A stretch of DNA of 64,000 nt. Origin: Mycobacterium paraense. GTDB lineage: Bacteria > Actinomycetota > Actinomycetes > Mycobacteriales > Mycobacteriaceae. The stretch covers positions 46,066-110,065 of the forward strand of contig NZ_LQPM01000034.1 in the NCBI RefSeq assembly GCF_002101815.1. Reading direction: 5' to 3'. Positions 1-11,030 of the stretch are shown here, piece after piece. The notes beneath the pieces were generated by a model. It did no database searches. It had not been told where the DNA came from and was given only the letters and a program-made list of their open reading frames with translations. The position numbers were made by a program, and so were the translations under genes. Within the stretch, counting starts at the first letter, position 1; each line of letters begins with the position of its first letter.

Positions 1-749
1 CGGACGGTCCGGGTGATCACGGTGTCGAACACCAGGTCCCCGAACCGCTCCACGACGCGGGCCATGACCTCGCGCGAGTTGACGGTGCGCGGGTCATAGC
101 GGGTGAGCAGGATGCCGCTGATCTCCAGCTTGGGGTTGAGCCGGTCGCGCACCTTGTCGACGGTGTCGGTGAGCAGCGCCAGCCCGCGCAGCGAGAAGAA
201 CTCGCACTCGGTGGGGATCACGACGCCGTCCGCGCAGGCCAGCCCGTTGACGGTGAGCAGGCCCAGCGACGGCTGGCAGTCGATCAGGACATAGTCGTAG
301 CGGTCCAGCACCGGATACAGCGCGCGGCCCAGGGTCTGTTCGCGGCCGACCTCGTTGACCAGCTGGATCTCGGCGGCCGACAGGTCGATGTTGCTGGGCA
401 CCAGGTCCATGTGGTTGACCCGGGTTTTGAGCAGCACGTCGTCGATCGACACCCGCGGCTCGACCAGCACGTTGTGGATCGTCTTCTCCAGCTCGTAGTG
501 CGGCACGCCCAGGCCCGCGGACAGCGCGCCCTGCGGGTCCATGTCCACCAGCAGCACGCGCCGGCCGTACTCGGCGAGCGCGGCGCCCAGGTTGATCGTC
601 GAGGTGGTCTTCCCGACGCCGCCCTTCTGGTTGCACATCGCCACGACCTTGGCCGGGCCGTGCGAGGTGCGCGGCGTCGGCTCGGGGATCGCCCGCGGCG
701 GGCGTCCCGTCAAGCCGATCTCGACGCCGTTGTCCGGGTGCTCGGTCAT
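1..749 (-). CDS. parA: ParA-family chromosome-partitioning ATPase (3' end beyond window)
   Basis: A MinD/ParA/Soj-type P-loop ATPase. The reading frame runs from an ATG at 749 to the window edge, so about 249 codons of a protein usually near 300 aa are present. After a short basic N-terminus with GLTGRPPRAIPEP, the deviant Walker A motif KGGVGKTT is clear at about residues 38-45, followed by STINLGA-type sequence. Proteins of this family move chromosomes or other cargo by ATP-dependent DNA binding. In mycobacteria this paralogue (Rv1708-like) normally precedes the scpA/scpB segregation genes, which would lie beyond the left edge. A GTG directly before the ATG is an alternative start. It is divergent from the methyltransferase at 950. 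Confidence 0.88.
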   Translation of the reverse strand, partial: MTEHPDNGVEIGLTGRPPRAIPEPTPRTSHGPAKVVAMCNQKGGVGKTTSTINLGAALAEYGRRVLLVDMDPQGALSAGLGVPHYELEKTIHNVLVEPRVSIDDVLLKTRVNHMDLVPSNIDLSAAEIQLVNEVGREQTLGRALYPVLDRYDYVLIDCQPSLGLLTVNGLACADGVVIPTECEFFSLRGLALLTDTVDKVRDRLNPKLEISGILLTRYDPRTVNSREVMARVVERFGDLVFDTVITRTV

Positions 750-949
750 CACGCCCGGCGTGTTCGGGAGGTGAACATCGCTCGAAAGTCTAACGGCTTC
801 GCGCAGTTAAGCCGGGCGCCGCGCGGGCGAGTCACCAGCCAATATGGGCGGAAATCGCTGGTGAAACGCACCTTTGCGCGCAGGGCTAACTTCAGTCACA
901 CCAGCACCATTGGGCACGGCGCGCGGGGGCGTCACTATCGTGGATTGAC

Positions 950-1714
950 ATGGATCTCAAGCGACGGCTGCCCATCCTGCGTTGGTCGGTGTTGCGGATG
1001 GCCGCGGGCGTGCGCCACATCACCACGACGGGTCAGATCGGCGACGGCCGCGAGGCCGCCGCCACCGAATACGTGCTGCGGAACGCCCGCGCCGGCGATA
1101 TCGACGACGTGCTCGCCGCCATGGACAGGTTCGCCTACGAGAAGTCGATGCTGATGAGCATCGGTGACGAGAAGGGGCTCCTGCTTGACGCGGCCGTGCG
1201 GCGCGCCGATCCCGCGCTGGCGCTCGAGCTGGGCACCTATTGCGGCTACGGCGCGCTGCGGATCGCCCGCGCCGCGCCCCACGCCACGGTGTTTTCCGTC
1301 GAGCTCGCCGAGGCCAACGCCGCCAACGCGCGGCGGATCTGGGCGCACGCCGGGGTCGCCGACCGGGTGACGTGCGTCGTCGGCACCATCGGTGACGGCG
1401 GGCGCACCCTGGACACGCTGGCCAACGAGCACGGATTCGCTTCCGGCGCAATCGATTTCGTGTTCCTCGACCACGACAAGGACGCCTACCTGGACGACCT
1501 GCTGAGCATCGTCGATCGGGGCTGGCTGCACCGGGGCGCGATCGTGGTCGCCGACAACGTCAGGATTCCCGGCGCGCCGAAGTACCGCGAGTACATGCGT
1601 CAACAGCAGGGCAAGGGTTGGAAGACCGTCGAGCACAAGACGCACGTCGAGTACCAGTCGCTGGTGTCCGACCTGGTGCTGGAGTCGGAATTCCTGGGCC
1701 CAACGTCGACTTGA
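950..1714 (+). CDS. SAM-dependent O-methyltransferase (class I, catechol-type)
   Basis: A 254-aa O-methyltransferase family 3 protein, similar in layout to Rv1703c. It transfers methyl from SAM to a hydroxyl group, probably in a divalent-metal-dependent way. The SAM-binding loop ELGTYCGYGA is at residues 93-102. An acidic SAM-ribose residue follows in the VFSVELAEANAANA strand, and the metal/catalytic region VFLDHDKDAY lies near residue 179. The start ATG is preceded by weakly Shine-Dalgarno-like sequence. The substrate is unknown. Its last codons and TGA stop lie inside a palindromic repeat (1704-1752), so the C-terminal residues are contributed by that element. It converges on xerD. Confidence 0.85.
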   Translation: MDLKRRLPILRWSVLRMAAGVRHITTTGQIGDGREAAATEYVLRNARAGDIDDVLAAMDRFAYEKSMLMSIGDEKGLLLDAAVRRADPALALELGTYCGYGALRIARAAPHATVFSVELAEANAANARRIWAHAGVADRVTCVVGTIGDGGRTLDTLANEHGFASGAIDFVFLDHDKDAYLDDLLSIVDRGWLHRGAIVVADNVRIPGAPKYREYMRQQQGKGWKTVEHKTHVEYQSLVSDLVLESEFLGPTST

Positions 1715-1752
1715 TGTCGGGAATCGGCCCGCATTGGCGCAACAAGTCGACG
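1704..1752. repeat. 49-bp palindromic intergenic element, copy 1
   Basis: Inverted-repeat element between the convergent methyltransferase and xerD genes. Its outer arms are complementary (CGTCGACTTG at 1704-1713 against CAAGTCGACG at 1743-1752), with a 29-nt loop. Read on the minus strand it aligns without gaps, end to end, with 7453-7501: both are 49 nt, the first 16 and last 10 nt are the same, and the middle has diverged. It supplies the stop codon of the upstream gene and could act as a bidirectional transcription terminator. Confidence 0.7.
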
Positions 1753-1766
1753 TTCGGCGGGAGGGG

Positions 1767-2705
1767 TTAGGTGGCCCGCGGGTGCGCCCCGGCCCACACC
1801 TCGCGCAGCGCGTGCACGGTGACCAGCGTGTAGATCTGCGTCGTCGTCACCGACGCATGGCCGAGTAGCTCCTGCACGACGCGCACGTCCGCCCCGCCCT
1901 CGAGCAGGTGCGTGGCGAAGGAATGCCGCAGCATGTGCGGCGACACCCCCGAGGTGATGCCGGCGCGCTCGGCGGCGTCCTGCAGCACCTGCCACGCGCT
2001 CTGCCGCGACAGCCGGCCGCCGCGGGCGTTGAGGAAGATGGCCGGCGTGCCGCGGCCGCGGCGCGCCAGATCGGGGCGGCCGCGCACCAGGTACGCGTCC
2101 AGCGCCTGCACGGCGGGCCGCCCGATCGGCACCAGCCGCTGCTTGCCGCCCTTGCCGCGCAGCAGGACCGACCGCGCCTCGGTGTCGATGTCGTCGACGT
2201 CGAGGCCGACGGCCTCGGAGATCCGAGATCCGGTGGAGTACAACAACTCCAGCAGCGCGCGGTTGCGCAGCGTCAGCGGGCCGTCGCTCGGGCTGTCGCC
2301 GCCGGCACCCTCGAGCAGGGCCAGCACCTCGTCGATGGTCAGGCTCTTGGGCAGCCGCCGGCCCGGGGTCGGCGGCCGCACGGCCCGCGCCACGTCCAGC
2401 TCGGCCAGCCCCTCGGCGGCGGCGAACCGGTGCAGGCCGCGCACCGCGATCAGCGCCCGCGCCGCCGACACCGCCGAGAGCGCGGCCGTCCCGTTGTCGG
2501 GGTCGCCGCGGCGCAGCGCCACCAGGAACTCGCTGACGTCGTCCTCGCCGACCTTGGCCAGGTCGTGAATGCCGCGGTCGGACAGGTGCTTGCTGTAGCG
2601 ACGCAGGTCGCGTTGGTACGAGCTCAGCGTGTTCTTGGCGACGCCCCGCTCGATCGTCAGGTGGTCGAGGTAGCCCTGCAGTTGCGTGTCCAGGGCCGCC
2701 GTCAT
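1767..2705 (-). CDS. xerD: Site-specific tyrosine recombinase XerD
   Basis: A 312-aa tyrosine recombinase that would act with XerC at dif to resolve chromosome dimers. The N-terminal SAM-like core-binding domain covers about residues 1-100. The catalytic domain shows the expected residues: Arg in STGSRISEA, Lys in the GKGGKQR hairpin, His and Arg in HMLRHSFATH, His in ELLGHAS, and the nucleophile Tyr292 in TQIYTLVT. Length is normal for XerD. The start ATG overlaps the stop of the upstream Nudix gene by 3 nt, indicating co-transcription with the Nudix hydrolase and pyrG, as in M. tuberculosis (Rv1699-Rv1701). Confidence 0.95.
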   Translation of the reverse strand: MTAALDTQLQGYLDHLTIERGVAKNTLSSYQRDLRRYSKHLSDRGIHDLAKVGEDDVSEFLVALRRGDPDNGTAALSAVSAARALIAVRGLHRFAAAEGLAELDVARAVRPPTPGRRLPKSLTIDEVLALLEGAGGDSPSDGPLTLRNRALLELLYSTGSRISEAVGLDVDDIDTEARSVLLRGKGGKQRLVPIGRPAVQALDAYLVRGRPDLARRGRGTPAIFLNARGGRLSRQSAWQVLQDAAERAGITSGVSPHMLRHSFATHLLEGGADVRVVQELLGHASVTTTQIYTLVTVHALREVWAGAHPRAT

Positions 2706-3317
2706 TGCGCCGCCTTACGCGCGGCGAACGCGGTCGGCTTGTCGGTCCACGGGCTGTCCGCCGGGCGGGGCTGCGCGACGCCGTCGGTCACCGCGTGGGC
2801 GGCCAGAATCCCCGCCACCGCAATGGCATTGACGATCTCGCCGCTGAGCACCTTGCGGACGGCATCCGCGAGCGGATACCACTCCAGCTTCATGTCGGCT
2901 TCTTCGTCGTGCGCCTCGGGGCGGTCCACCTGGGTGAGCCCGGTGGCCAGATAGACCCGCACCGATTCGTCGCTGAAGCCGGGGGTGGAATCGAGGTCGG
3001 CCAGCACCCGCCAGGTGTCGGCCTTCAACCCCGCCTCCTCGTGCAGCTCCCGGGCGGCGGTCAGCTGGGCGGGCTCGCCGCCGACGTCGAGCAGCCCGGC
3101 CGGCAGCTCCCACAGCCGCCGGCCGAGCGCGTGGCGGTACTGGTAGACCATCGGGACGTTGCCGTCGTCGTCCATGGCCACCACGGCCACCGCGCCGAAG
3201 TGCTCGACGACCTCGCGCGTGACGAGCTTGCCCCCGGGCATCCGGACCCGATCGCGGCGCAGCGCGAAAATCTTTCCGGTGTACAGCGTTTCGGATGACG
3301 CCGTCTCGAAGACGTGC

Positions 3318-3325
<8 letters not shown>
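2702..3325 (-). CDS. Nudix hydrolase, probable ADP-ribose pyrophosphatase
   Basis: A 207-aa Nudix hydrolase, the same length as Rv1700, an ADP-ribose pyrophosphatase that splits ADP-ribose to AMP and ribose-5-phosphate. The Nudix box is at about residues 78-100 (GEPAQLTAARELHEEAGL, with the REL-EE core). A downstream acidic loop (EAHDEEADM) is typical of the ADPRase branch. I chose the GTG at 3325 (VAEHVFET...) because upstream in-frame sequence only reads through pyrG and because 207 aa matches the family. The start overlaps pyrG by 8 nt and the stop overlaps xerD, so translation is probably coupled. Confidence 0.9.
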
Positions 3326-5072
<1,747 letters not shown>

Positions 5073-5192
5073 AGGCGACCTCCGTGAAGACGGGCAGGGC
5101 TTCGATTTTTCTAGCGGTTAACTAGATGGGCCTGCCGACCCACGGAAACCCACCCTAACATCCACCGCGCCGTGTCGCGGGGAACACGCCCG

Positions 5193-6137
5193 CTACTGCG
5201 GCACGGTGATCGAGGTTGCCCCGTGCCCGGTGCCGTACTGGCCGACGTGGCCGCCGTTGATCAGGTCGTGCAGGCCCAGCACCGCGGTGATGCGCCCGGG
5301 CGCGGCGTCGACGTCGTCGACGGTGCTGATGGCCGACGACATGCCGGTGTCGGCGCGGGTCACGGCGACCGCGGCGCCGCCCGTCGCCGAACCGTCGCGC
5401 CCCGCCAGCAACGTGCCCGAGCCGTGCGGGGCGAGGGCGGCGGAAAACCGGGCCACGCTGACGCCCTGGTTGCCGGCGTCCTGCGGCAGCCCGCCACCGG
5501 TGACGATCAGCGCGGCGTTGGCCGCCCCCACCCGGTCGGCGGGCTGGTAGGTGATGAAGCCGGTGTCGCGCAGCGAGGCCAGCACGGTGTCGCGCTGCGT
5601 GTCGTCCACCGGCGGCACGGCCGGGTTGGCATTGACCAGCAGCGCGATGCCCAGCAGGTCGCCGGCCTGCGAACCCTGATCGACGAGCTTGGTGCTCAAC
5701 TGCTGACCGGCGGGCAGGATCGACGAGTTCACCACCGTGCGCAGCTTCTCCGCGGAGTTGGCGTCGACGAACTCCTGCGTCAGCGAAACCGTTCCGGTGA
5801 TCGTCCCGCCGGCCTGGCCGACGAACTTCGAGACCGCGGCGACGTCGTCGTCCTTGGCGTCAGGGGTGCGGAAGACGACGACGGACTTTCCGCCCAGCGC
5901 GTCATGCACGATCCGGCCCGCCAGCTGGTTGTCGAAATTGTTTGCGGCGGCCAGCTTTTCGTTCATCACGTTCTTCTGGTCGTTGAGCCCGTTGATCTGG
6001 GTGTACAGGTCGCGCTTCTCGTCACGCAGGCTGGACAGCAGGGTGTCCGACAAGAATCCGGAGCCCAGCACGACTCCCACGGCCAGCGCCAGGAAGACGG
6101 CCGCCAGCGACAGGGCATGTTGGCGTAACGAGATCAT
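5193..6137 (-). CDS. mctB: Copper-export/cell-division protein MctB (SteB)
   Basis: A 314-aa protein equal in length to Rv1698. It has one N-terminal membrane segment (about residues 9-29, ALSLAAVFLALAVGVVLGSG), then a predicted coiled coil (DEKRDLYTQINGLNDQKNVM) and a DUF3186-type extracytoplasmic domain. In M. tuberculosis the protein is described as a copper-homeostasis outer-membrane channel (MctB). In Corynebacterium glutamicum the orthologue SteB works with SteA in cell separation. The gene lies 19 nt after steA, keeping the SteA-SteB pairing, which favours a shared role at the envelope. The sequence cannot decide between the two proposed functions. Confidence 0.85.
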   Translation of the reverse strand: MISLRQHALSLAAVFLALAVGVVLGSGFLSDTLLSSLRDEKRDLYTQINGLNDQKNVMNEKLAAANNFDNQLAGRIVHDALGGKSVVVFRTPDAKDDDVAAVSKFVGQAGGTITGTVSLTQEFVDANSAEKLRTVVNSSILPAGQQLSTKLVDQGSQAGDLLGIALLVNANPAVPPVDDTQRDTVLASLRDTGFITYQPADRVGAANAALIVTGGGLPQDAGNQGVSVARFSAALAPHGSGTLLAGRDGSATGGAAVAVTRADTGMSSAISTVDDVDAAPGRITAVLGLHDLINGGHVGQYGTGHGATSITVPQ

Positions 6138-6156
6138 TTAACGCACCGTCCTCGAA

Positions 6157-7338
6157 CTAGGTGACCAGGTGCTGCACCCACAGCGAGAAGTGGTTCCAGT
6201 AGTGGGTGACCCAGTGCAGCACCACACCGTCGGTGCGGGACACCCACAGCGCCACGATGACCGCGATCAGCATGGTCAGCGCCAGCAGCGCGATGGCGCC
6301 CGCCGAAATGTGGTTGCGGTACAACGTGGCAACGGCCTTGGCGTCCACCACCTTCTCCCCCACCCGAAGCCTGGTCAGAAACGTCGAGGGGTTGCTCTGG
6401 GTGCGGTTGCGGTCGAAGAACGTCTCGATGTTGGCGGTGTGGCCGGCCGTCACGAGCAGCGCGGCGCCGTGGTGGTCGGCCAGCAGCAGGGCCAGGTCGA
6501 CCGCCGACCCCGCGGCCGGGAACGTCATCGCGCCGACGCCGAGGTCCTGGATCCGCTCCAGCCCGGGCGCGTGGCCGTCGGCGTCGGCGGGCAGGACGAC
6601 ATGCGCACCGCACTTGAGGGCGTCGGTGCTGATCTTGTCGGGGTCGCCGACGATGATCTGGGGGCGATACCCGGCCTTGCGCAACACATCCGCGCCGGTG
6701 TCCACGCCGATGAGCACCGGCTGGTACTCCTTGATGAACGGCTTGAGCGAGCGCAGCTCGTCCTCGGCGCCGGGCTCGTCGGCCACGATCACCACGTGCC
6801 GGCGGCGCAGGTCGACGTCGATGTCGGGGATGCCGATCCCGTCGATCAGCAGCGGGCTCTCGCTCTTGATGAACTCAATCGTGTTGCCCGCGAAGGCCTC
6901 CAGGTGGGCGGCCAGGCCGCTCTTGGCCTCGCGCATCAGGTCGGCGATGTCGTGGTCGGTGCGTTCGGTGCCGCGAACCAGGCGGCGATCGCCGGAGTAC
7001 ACGCCGCCCTCGTAGAGGCGAATCTTGGCGCCGTCCTTGACCTTCTTGAAGACCTCGGGCCCGGTCTCGTCGATCAGCGTCACGCCGTTGTTGACCAGCA
7101 CCTCGGGGCCGAGGTTCGGGTAGCGGCCGGAGACCGACGGCGAGGCGTTGACGACGGCGGCGATGTCGGCCTCCACCAGCGCGTCGGCCGTGATGCGATC
7201 CAGATCCAAGATGTCGAGGACCACGATGTCGCCGGGACACACCCTGCGCAGCAGGCGGTCGATGTTCCGGTCGACCCGGGCGGTGCCGGTGAGGCCGGGC
7301 CGGGACGTGTTACGCGAAAGCAGACCTGACATCTTCAT
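6157..7338 (-). CDS. steA: SteA-like cell-division protein (TPK-like domain, C-terminal membrane helix)
   Basis: A 393-aa protein matching the length of Rv1697 when started at the ATG at 7338. The N-terminal half is DUF3867/SteA-like and the middle resembles the thiamin pyrophosphokinase catalytic fold (VIVADEPGAEDELRSLKPF, IIVGDPDKIS, LVTAGHTANIE). A single hydrophobic helix near residues 350-370 (AGAIALLALTMLIAVIVALWV) anchors the C-terminus. In corynebacteria SteA pairs with SteB in the cell-separation pathway that activates peptidoglycan hydrolases. Real thiamin pyrophosphokinase activity is not implied. An upstream in-frame ATG at 7392 would add 18 poorly conserved-looking residues. Confidence 0.82.
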   Translation of the reverse strand: MKMSGLLSRNTSRPGLTGTARVDRNIDRLLRRVCPGDIVVLDILDLDRITADALVEADIAAVVNASPSVSGRYPNLGPEVLVNNGVTLIDETGPEVFKKVKDGAKIRLYEGGVYSGDRRLVRGTERTDHDIADLMREAKSGLAAHLEAFAGNTIEFIKSESPLLIDGIGIPDIDVDLRRRHVVIVADEPGAEDELRSLKPFIKEYQPVLIGVDTGADVLRKAGYRPQIIVGDPDKISTDALKCGAHVVLPADADGHAPGLERIQDLGVGAMTFPAAGSAVDLALLLADHHGAALLVTAGHTANIETFFDRNRTQSNPSTFLTRLRVGEKVVDAKAVATLYRNHISAGAIALLALTMLIAVIVALWVSRTDGVVLHWVTHYWNHFSLWVQHLVT

Positions 7339-7446
7339 GGGGGCGATTCTGTCGGTGAAGCCCGGGCCAGGCGAGTAGGCGCGCCGTAACATTAGCCTCA
7401 GAAGTTATCTAGAGTCACATCAGTAACAGGTCGATGTCGGGATGGT

Positions 7447-7507
7447 CTCGAGCGTCGACTTGTTGCGCGAAAACGGCCAAGATGCCGACAACAAGTCGAC
7501 GCTCGAG
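7447..7507. repeat. Palindromic intergenic element, copy 2 (19-bp perfect arms)
   Basis: A perfect inverted repeat: arm 7447-7465 is the exact reverse complement of 7489-7507, with a 23-nt loop. The inner 49 nt (7453-7501) match the element at 1704-1752 in length and end sequences, in the opposite orientation. It starts 4 nt beyond the recN stop codon, so in RNA it would form a strong hairpin just after recN and could terminate transcription. There is no U-tract. Confidence 0.75.
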
Positions 7508-7510
7508 GCG

Positions 7511-9271
7511 CTAGTCCCTGTCGTTCTGCGCCGTCTCGAGCAGCTCGCGGGCGTGCGCCCGGCCGCTGTCGGAGTCGCCCAGCCCAGCCAGCATGCGTGC
7601 CAGCTCGGCCACCCGGTCGTCGCCGGTGACCCGCCGCACCACGCTGGTGCCCTTGGGCCCGGCGCTGTGCACCACCAGGTGCACGTCGGCGTACGCGGCG
7701 ACCTGCGGCAGGTGCGTGACCACGATGACCTGGTGGGTGCGGGCCAGCCGCGCCAGCCGCCGCCCGATCTGCACGGCGGCCCGGCCACCGACGCCGGCGT
7801 CGACCTCGTCGAACACCATCGTGGTGCCGGCCGCCTCTTTACGGAGAGTCGCCAGCGCGACTTCTAATGCCAGCATCACGCGGGACAACTCGCCGCCGGA
7901 CGCGCTCTTGGCCAGCGGCAGCACCGTCATGCCGCGGTGGGCGGCGAAGCCGAACTCGACCTGGTCGACGCCGTCGCCGCCGGCGCGCACCAGCTCGCCG
8001 GACGGCAGCACCAGCGTGGCGGGGTCGTCCGGGCCGGCCGCGACGTCCAGGGCCACGTCGATCGTGAATTCGGCGTCGGCCATCGCCAGCCCGGACAGTT
8101 CCGCGGTCACCTCCTTGGCCAGCCGCTTGGCGGCCTTGCGCCGCAGCTTGCTGAGATCGACTGCCCCATCGGATAATTCGCGGGCCAGCTCGTCGACCCT
8201 GCGTTCCAGCGCCGCCAGCCCTTCCTCGGAGACGTCGAGTTGCGCCAGGCGTTCGCGGGACTCCCGCGCCCACTCCAGCACCCCGTCGATGTCGGCGGCG
8301 TACTTGCGGGTCAGCGTGCGCAGCTCCGCCTGGCGGGCCAGCTTGGATTCCAGCGCGCTGGCGTCCACCGGCAGTTCGTCCAGGAACCCGCCGAGCTCCT
8401 GCGCGGCGTCGGCGACCACGGTGAGCGCCTCGCCGATCTGTCCGGCCAACGCGCGCAGCGTCGCGTCGTCGGTGGATTCGAGTGCGGCCCTTGCCTTTCC
8501 GAGGCCGTCGGTGGCACTCTGGCCGAGCCCGTCGGCGTCGTCGGCCGACAGGGCGGCGCGCGCCGTGGCGGCGGCCTCGCGCAGCGTGTCCAGTTCGGAC
8601 AGGCGCAGGATGTCGGCGACCAGCGCGTCGTCTTCGCCGGGTTGCGGGTCGACGGTGTCGATCTCGTTCAAGGCGAACTTCAGCCGGTCGGCCTCCTGGG
8701 CCAGCTCGCGGGCCCGCTCCCGGCGGTCGATCAGGTCGCGCCGCGCGGTCAGCCACGCGTCGCGCAGCTTGCGGTAGCGCTCCAGCGCCGGGCCGGCGCC
8801 GGCGAAGCGGTCCAGCGCGCCGCGCTGCTCCTCGGGGCGCATCAGCCGCAGCTGGTCGTTTTGGCCGTGCAGGGTCAGCAGTTCCGTGGTGAAGTCGCCC
8901 AGGGATTTGGCCGGCACGCTGCGGCCGCCGAGATACGCGCGGGACGGGCCGTCGCGGCTGACCGAGCGCAGCGCGATCACGCTGCCGTCCTCGTCGCGCT
9001 CGCCGCCCAGGTCTTCCAGCATCGCATCCAGCTGCGTCGCCGTCTCATCGTCGAGATCGCTTGTGGCGAACCGACCTTCGACGACGGCGCGGTCGGCGCC
9101 GGACCGCACGCGGGCGGGGTCGGCGCGGGCCCCGCCGAGCAGGTGCAGCCCGGTCACCACCATCGTCTTGCCGGTGCCGGTCTCGCCGGTCAGCACCGTC
9201 AGCCCGCGGCCGAACTCCCCGACCGCGGCGCTGATCGCGCCCAGCGATTCAATTCTGATTTCCGTCAGCAT
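7511..9271 (-). CDS. recN: DNA repair ATPase RecN
   Basis: A 586-aa SMC-like protein of double-strand-break repair. The N-terminal Walker A is GETGTGKT (about residues 30-37). A central coiled-coil region rich in charged residues follows (about 150-380). The C-terminal signature and Walker B are SASGGELSRVMLALE and TMVFDEVDAGVGG, and a late D-loop/His switch reads VTHLPQVAAYAD. Length is typical of RecN. It is 24 nt downstream of nadK in the same direction, as in other mycobacteria (Rv1695-Rv1696). The palindromic element sits right after its stop. Confidence 0.96.
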   Translation of the reverse strand: MLTEIRIESLGAISAAVGEFGRGLTVLTGETGTGKTMVVTGLHLLGGARADPARVRSGADRAVVEGRFATSDLDDETATQLDAMLEDLGGERDEDGSVIALRSVSRDGPSRAYLGGRSVPAKSLGDFTTELLTLHGQNDQLRLMRPEEQRGALDRFAGAGPALERYRKLRDAWLTARRDLIDRRERARELAQEADRLKFALNEIDTVDPQPGEDDALVADILRLSELDTLREAAATARAALSADDADGLGQSATDGLGKARAALESTDDATLRALAGQIGEALTVVADAAQELGGFLDELPVDASALESKLARQAELRTLTRKYAADIDGVLEWARESRERLAQLDVSEEGLAALERRVDELARELSDGAVDLSKLRRKAAKRLAKEVTAELSGLAMADAEFTIDVALDVAAGPDDPATLVLPSGELVRAGGDGVDQVEFGFAAHRGMTVLPLAKSASGGELSRVMLALEVALATLRKEAAGTTMVFDEVDAGVGGRAAVQIGRRLARLARTHQVIVVTHLPQVAAYADVHLVVHSAGPKGTSVVRRVTGDDRVAELARMLAGLGDSDSGRAHARELLETAQNDRD

Positions 9272-9295
9272 TCGGTGAGCACCTGACGAGCGTCG

Positions 9296-10216
9296 TTACT
9301 TTCCGCGCCAACCGGTCACCGGCAGGCGGAATTTGCGCACCAAGCGGTCGGTGAACGGCGCGCTGTCCAGCCGCGCCCATTTGACCGGCGTGTCACAGCG
9401 GGTCACCTCGATCCGGCTGCCGGCCGGGATCACCATCTCGCGGCGGCCGTCGCAGAACACCAGCGCGTCGTGCCCGCCCGCCTCGGTCTCGATCGCAATG
9501 GTCGCCTCGGGGCTGGTGACCATGGGCCGGCCGAACAGCGCGTGAGCGTTGTTGGGTACCACCAGGATTGCCTCCAGGTCGGGCCACAGCACCGGGCCGC
9601 CGGCCGAGAACGCGTAGGCGGTGGAGCCGGTCGGCGTCGACACCAGCACGCCGTCGCAGCCGAAGGCGGACACCGGCCGCCCGTCCACCTCGACGACGAC
9701 CCCGAGCACACCCAGCCGCGGGCCCTTCTCCAGGCTGACTTCGTTGAGCGCCCACCCGTGTTCGACGTGACCCTTGTTCAGCACCGCGACGTCCAGCGTC
9801 AGGCGGTTCTCCACCCGGTAGTCGCGGGCCACCACGTGCTCGAGCACCCGGTCGATGGCCTCCGCCTCGGCCTCGGCCAGGAATCCGATCCGGCCCAGAT
9901 TCACGCCCAGCACGGGAATCCCGGCGTTTCGGGCCAGCTCGGCGGCCCGCAGGAAGGTGCCGTCACCGCCCAGCACCAGCACCAGTTCGCAGCCCTCGGC
10001 GGCCGACGGCTCGGCGTCGACCACCTCGATCTCGGTCCCCATCGCCCGCATATCGTCGGGCGCCAGGTGCAGCGACCCCCGGTCGACCGCCTCGGCGGAC
10101 AGCAGCCGGAGCCCAACTCCGTTGTCGCCCAGCACTTTTTGCACGCGACGCGCGGTCTCGGTCGCCTCGTCGCGGCCGGTGTGCACCACCAGCAGCACGG
10201 TTCGGTGATCGGTCAT
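9296..10216 (-). CDS. nadK: NAD kinase
   Basis: A 306-aa NAD kinase (PpnK, Rv1695-like) that phosphorylates NAD to NADP using ATP or polyphosphate. The diagnostic GGDGTFLRAAE motif is at about residues 81-91. The second conserved block reads DGVLVSTPTGSTAYAFSAGGP near residue 190, and a late NPNNAHALFGRP-like stretch follows. Length matches the actinobacterial enzyme. Its start overlaps the stop of tlyA by 4 nt (ATGA), so the two are translationally coupled in a tlyA-nadK-recN operon. Confidence 0.95.
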   Translation of the reverse strand: MTDHRTVLLVVHTGRDEATETARRVQKVLGDNGVGLRLLSAEAVDRGSLHLAPDDMRAMGTEIEVVDAEPSAAEGCELVLVLGGDGTFLRAAELARNAGIPVLGVNLGRIGFLAEAEAEAIDRVLEHVVARDYRVENRLTLDVAVLNKGHVEHGWALNEVSLEKGPRLGVLGVVVEVDGRPVSAFGCDGVLVSTPTGSTAYAFSAGGPVLWPDLEAILVVPNNAHALFGRPMVTSPEATIAIETEAGGHDALVFCDGRREMVIPAGSRIEVTRCDTPVKWARLDSAPFTDRLVRKFRLPVTGWRGK

Positions 10217-11022
10217 TCCGGGCCCTCTGCCACGGCCCGCGTCACCGCGTCCACCAGCCCATCAGCAGTCAGCCCCCGCTCGGTCTCGGCGCGCAACCAC
10301 AGGAAGTATTCGACATTGCCCGACGGGCCCGGCAGCGGGCTCGCGGTGACGTCGACGGTGTGCCAGCCCAGTGCCCCGGCGCGGCGCGCGACGGCCAGCA
10401 CCGCGTCGGCCCGCAGGCCCGGGTCGCGAACGACCCCGCCGGCGCCGACCTGGCCCCTGCCCACCTCAAACTGCGGCTTCACCATGGGAACGATATCCGC
10501 GCGGGGGCAGGCGCATCCAATCAACGCGGGCAACACGCTGGCCAGCGAGATGAAAGACAGGTCGGCCACCACCAGGTCGACCGGCCCGCCGATGGCCTCC
10601 GGGGTCAGGTCGCGGGCGTTGGTCCGCTCGACGACGGTCACCCGCGGGTCGCTGCGCAGCGACCAGGCCAGCTGGCCGTAGCCGACGTCGGCGGCCACCA
10701 CCGCGGCGGCCCCGCGGTCCAGCAGCACCTCGGTGAACCCGCCCGTCGACGCGCCGGCGTCCAGGCAGCGGCGGCCCGCGACCGCGATGCCGAACGCGTC
10801 CAGGGCGCCGATGAGCTTGTGCGCGCCGCGCGACACCCAGCCGCGTTCGCGGTCGTCGGCGACGGTCAGCGCCGCGGTGACGTCGACGGCGGTGGCCGGC
10901 TTGCGGGCCGGCATGCCGTCGATGCTCACCTTGCCCGCGTCGATCAACTCCGCGGCCTGCTGGCGGGACCTTGCGAGCCCGCGGCGGACGAGCTCGGCAT
11001 CGACGCGGGCACGCCGTGCCAC
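10213..11022 (-). CDS. tlyA: 16S/23S rRNA 2'-O-ribose methyltransferase TlyA
   Basis: A 269-aa TlyA protein (Rv1694-like). It methylates ribose 2'-hydroxyls on 16S and 23S rRNA, and its loss gives capreomycin/viomycin resistance in M. tuberculosis. The N-terminal S4 RNA-binding domain is visible (RARVDAELVRRGLARSRQQAAELIDAGKV). The FtsJ-like Rossmann domain follows, with the SAM-binding loop CLDAGASTGGFTEVLL and a VDLVVADLSFISL strand. Translation starts at a GTG at 11022, just 8 nt after the small gene at 11031. It overlaps nadK by 4 nt. Confidence 0.95.
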   Translation of the reverse strand: MARRARVDAELVRRGLARSRQQAAELIDAGKVSIDGMPARKPATAVDVTAALTVADDRERGWVSRGAHKLIGALDAFGIAVAGRRCLDAGASTGGFTEVLLDRGAAAVVAADVGYGQLAWSLRSDPRVTVVERTNARDLTPEAIGGPVDLVVADLSFISLASVLPALIGCACPRADIVPMVKPQFEVGRGQVGAGGVVRDPGLRADAVLAVARRAGALGWHTVDVTASPLPGPSGNVEYFLWLRAETERGLTADGLVDAVTRAVAEGPE

Positions 11023-11030
11023 CGTCGCAC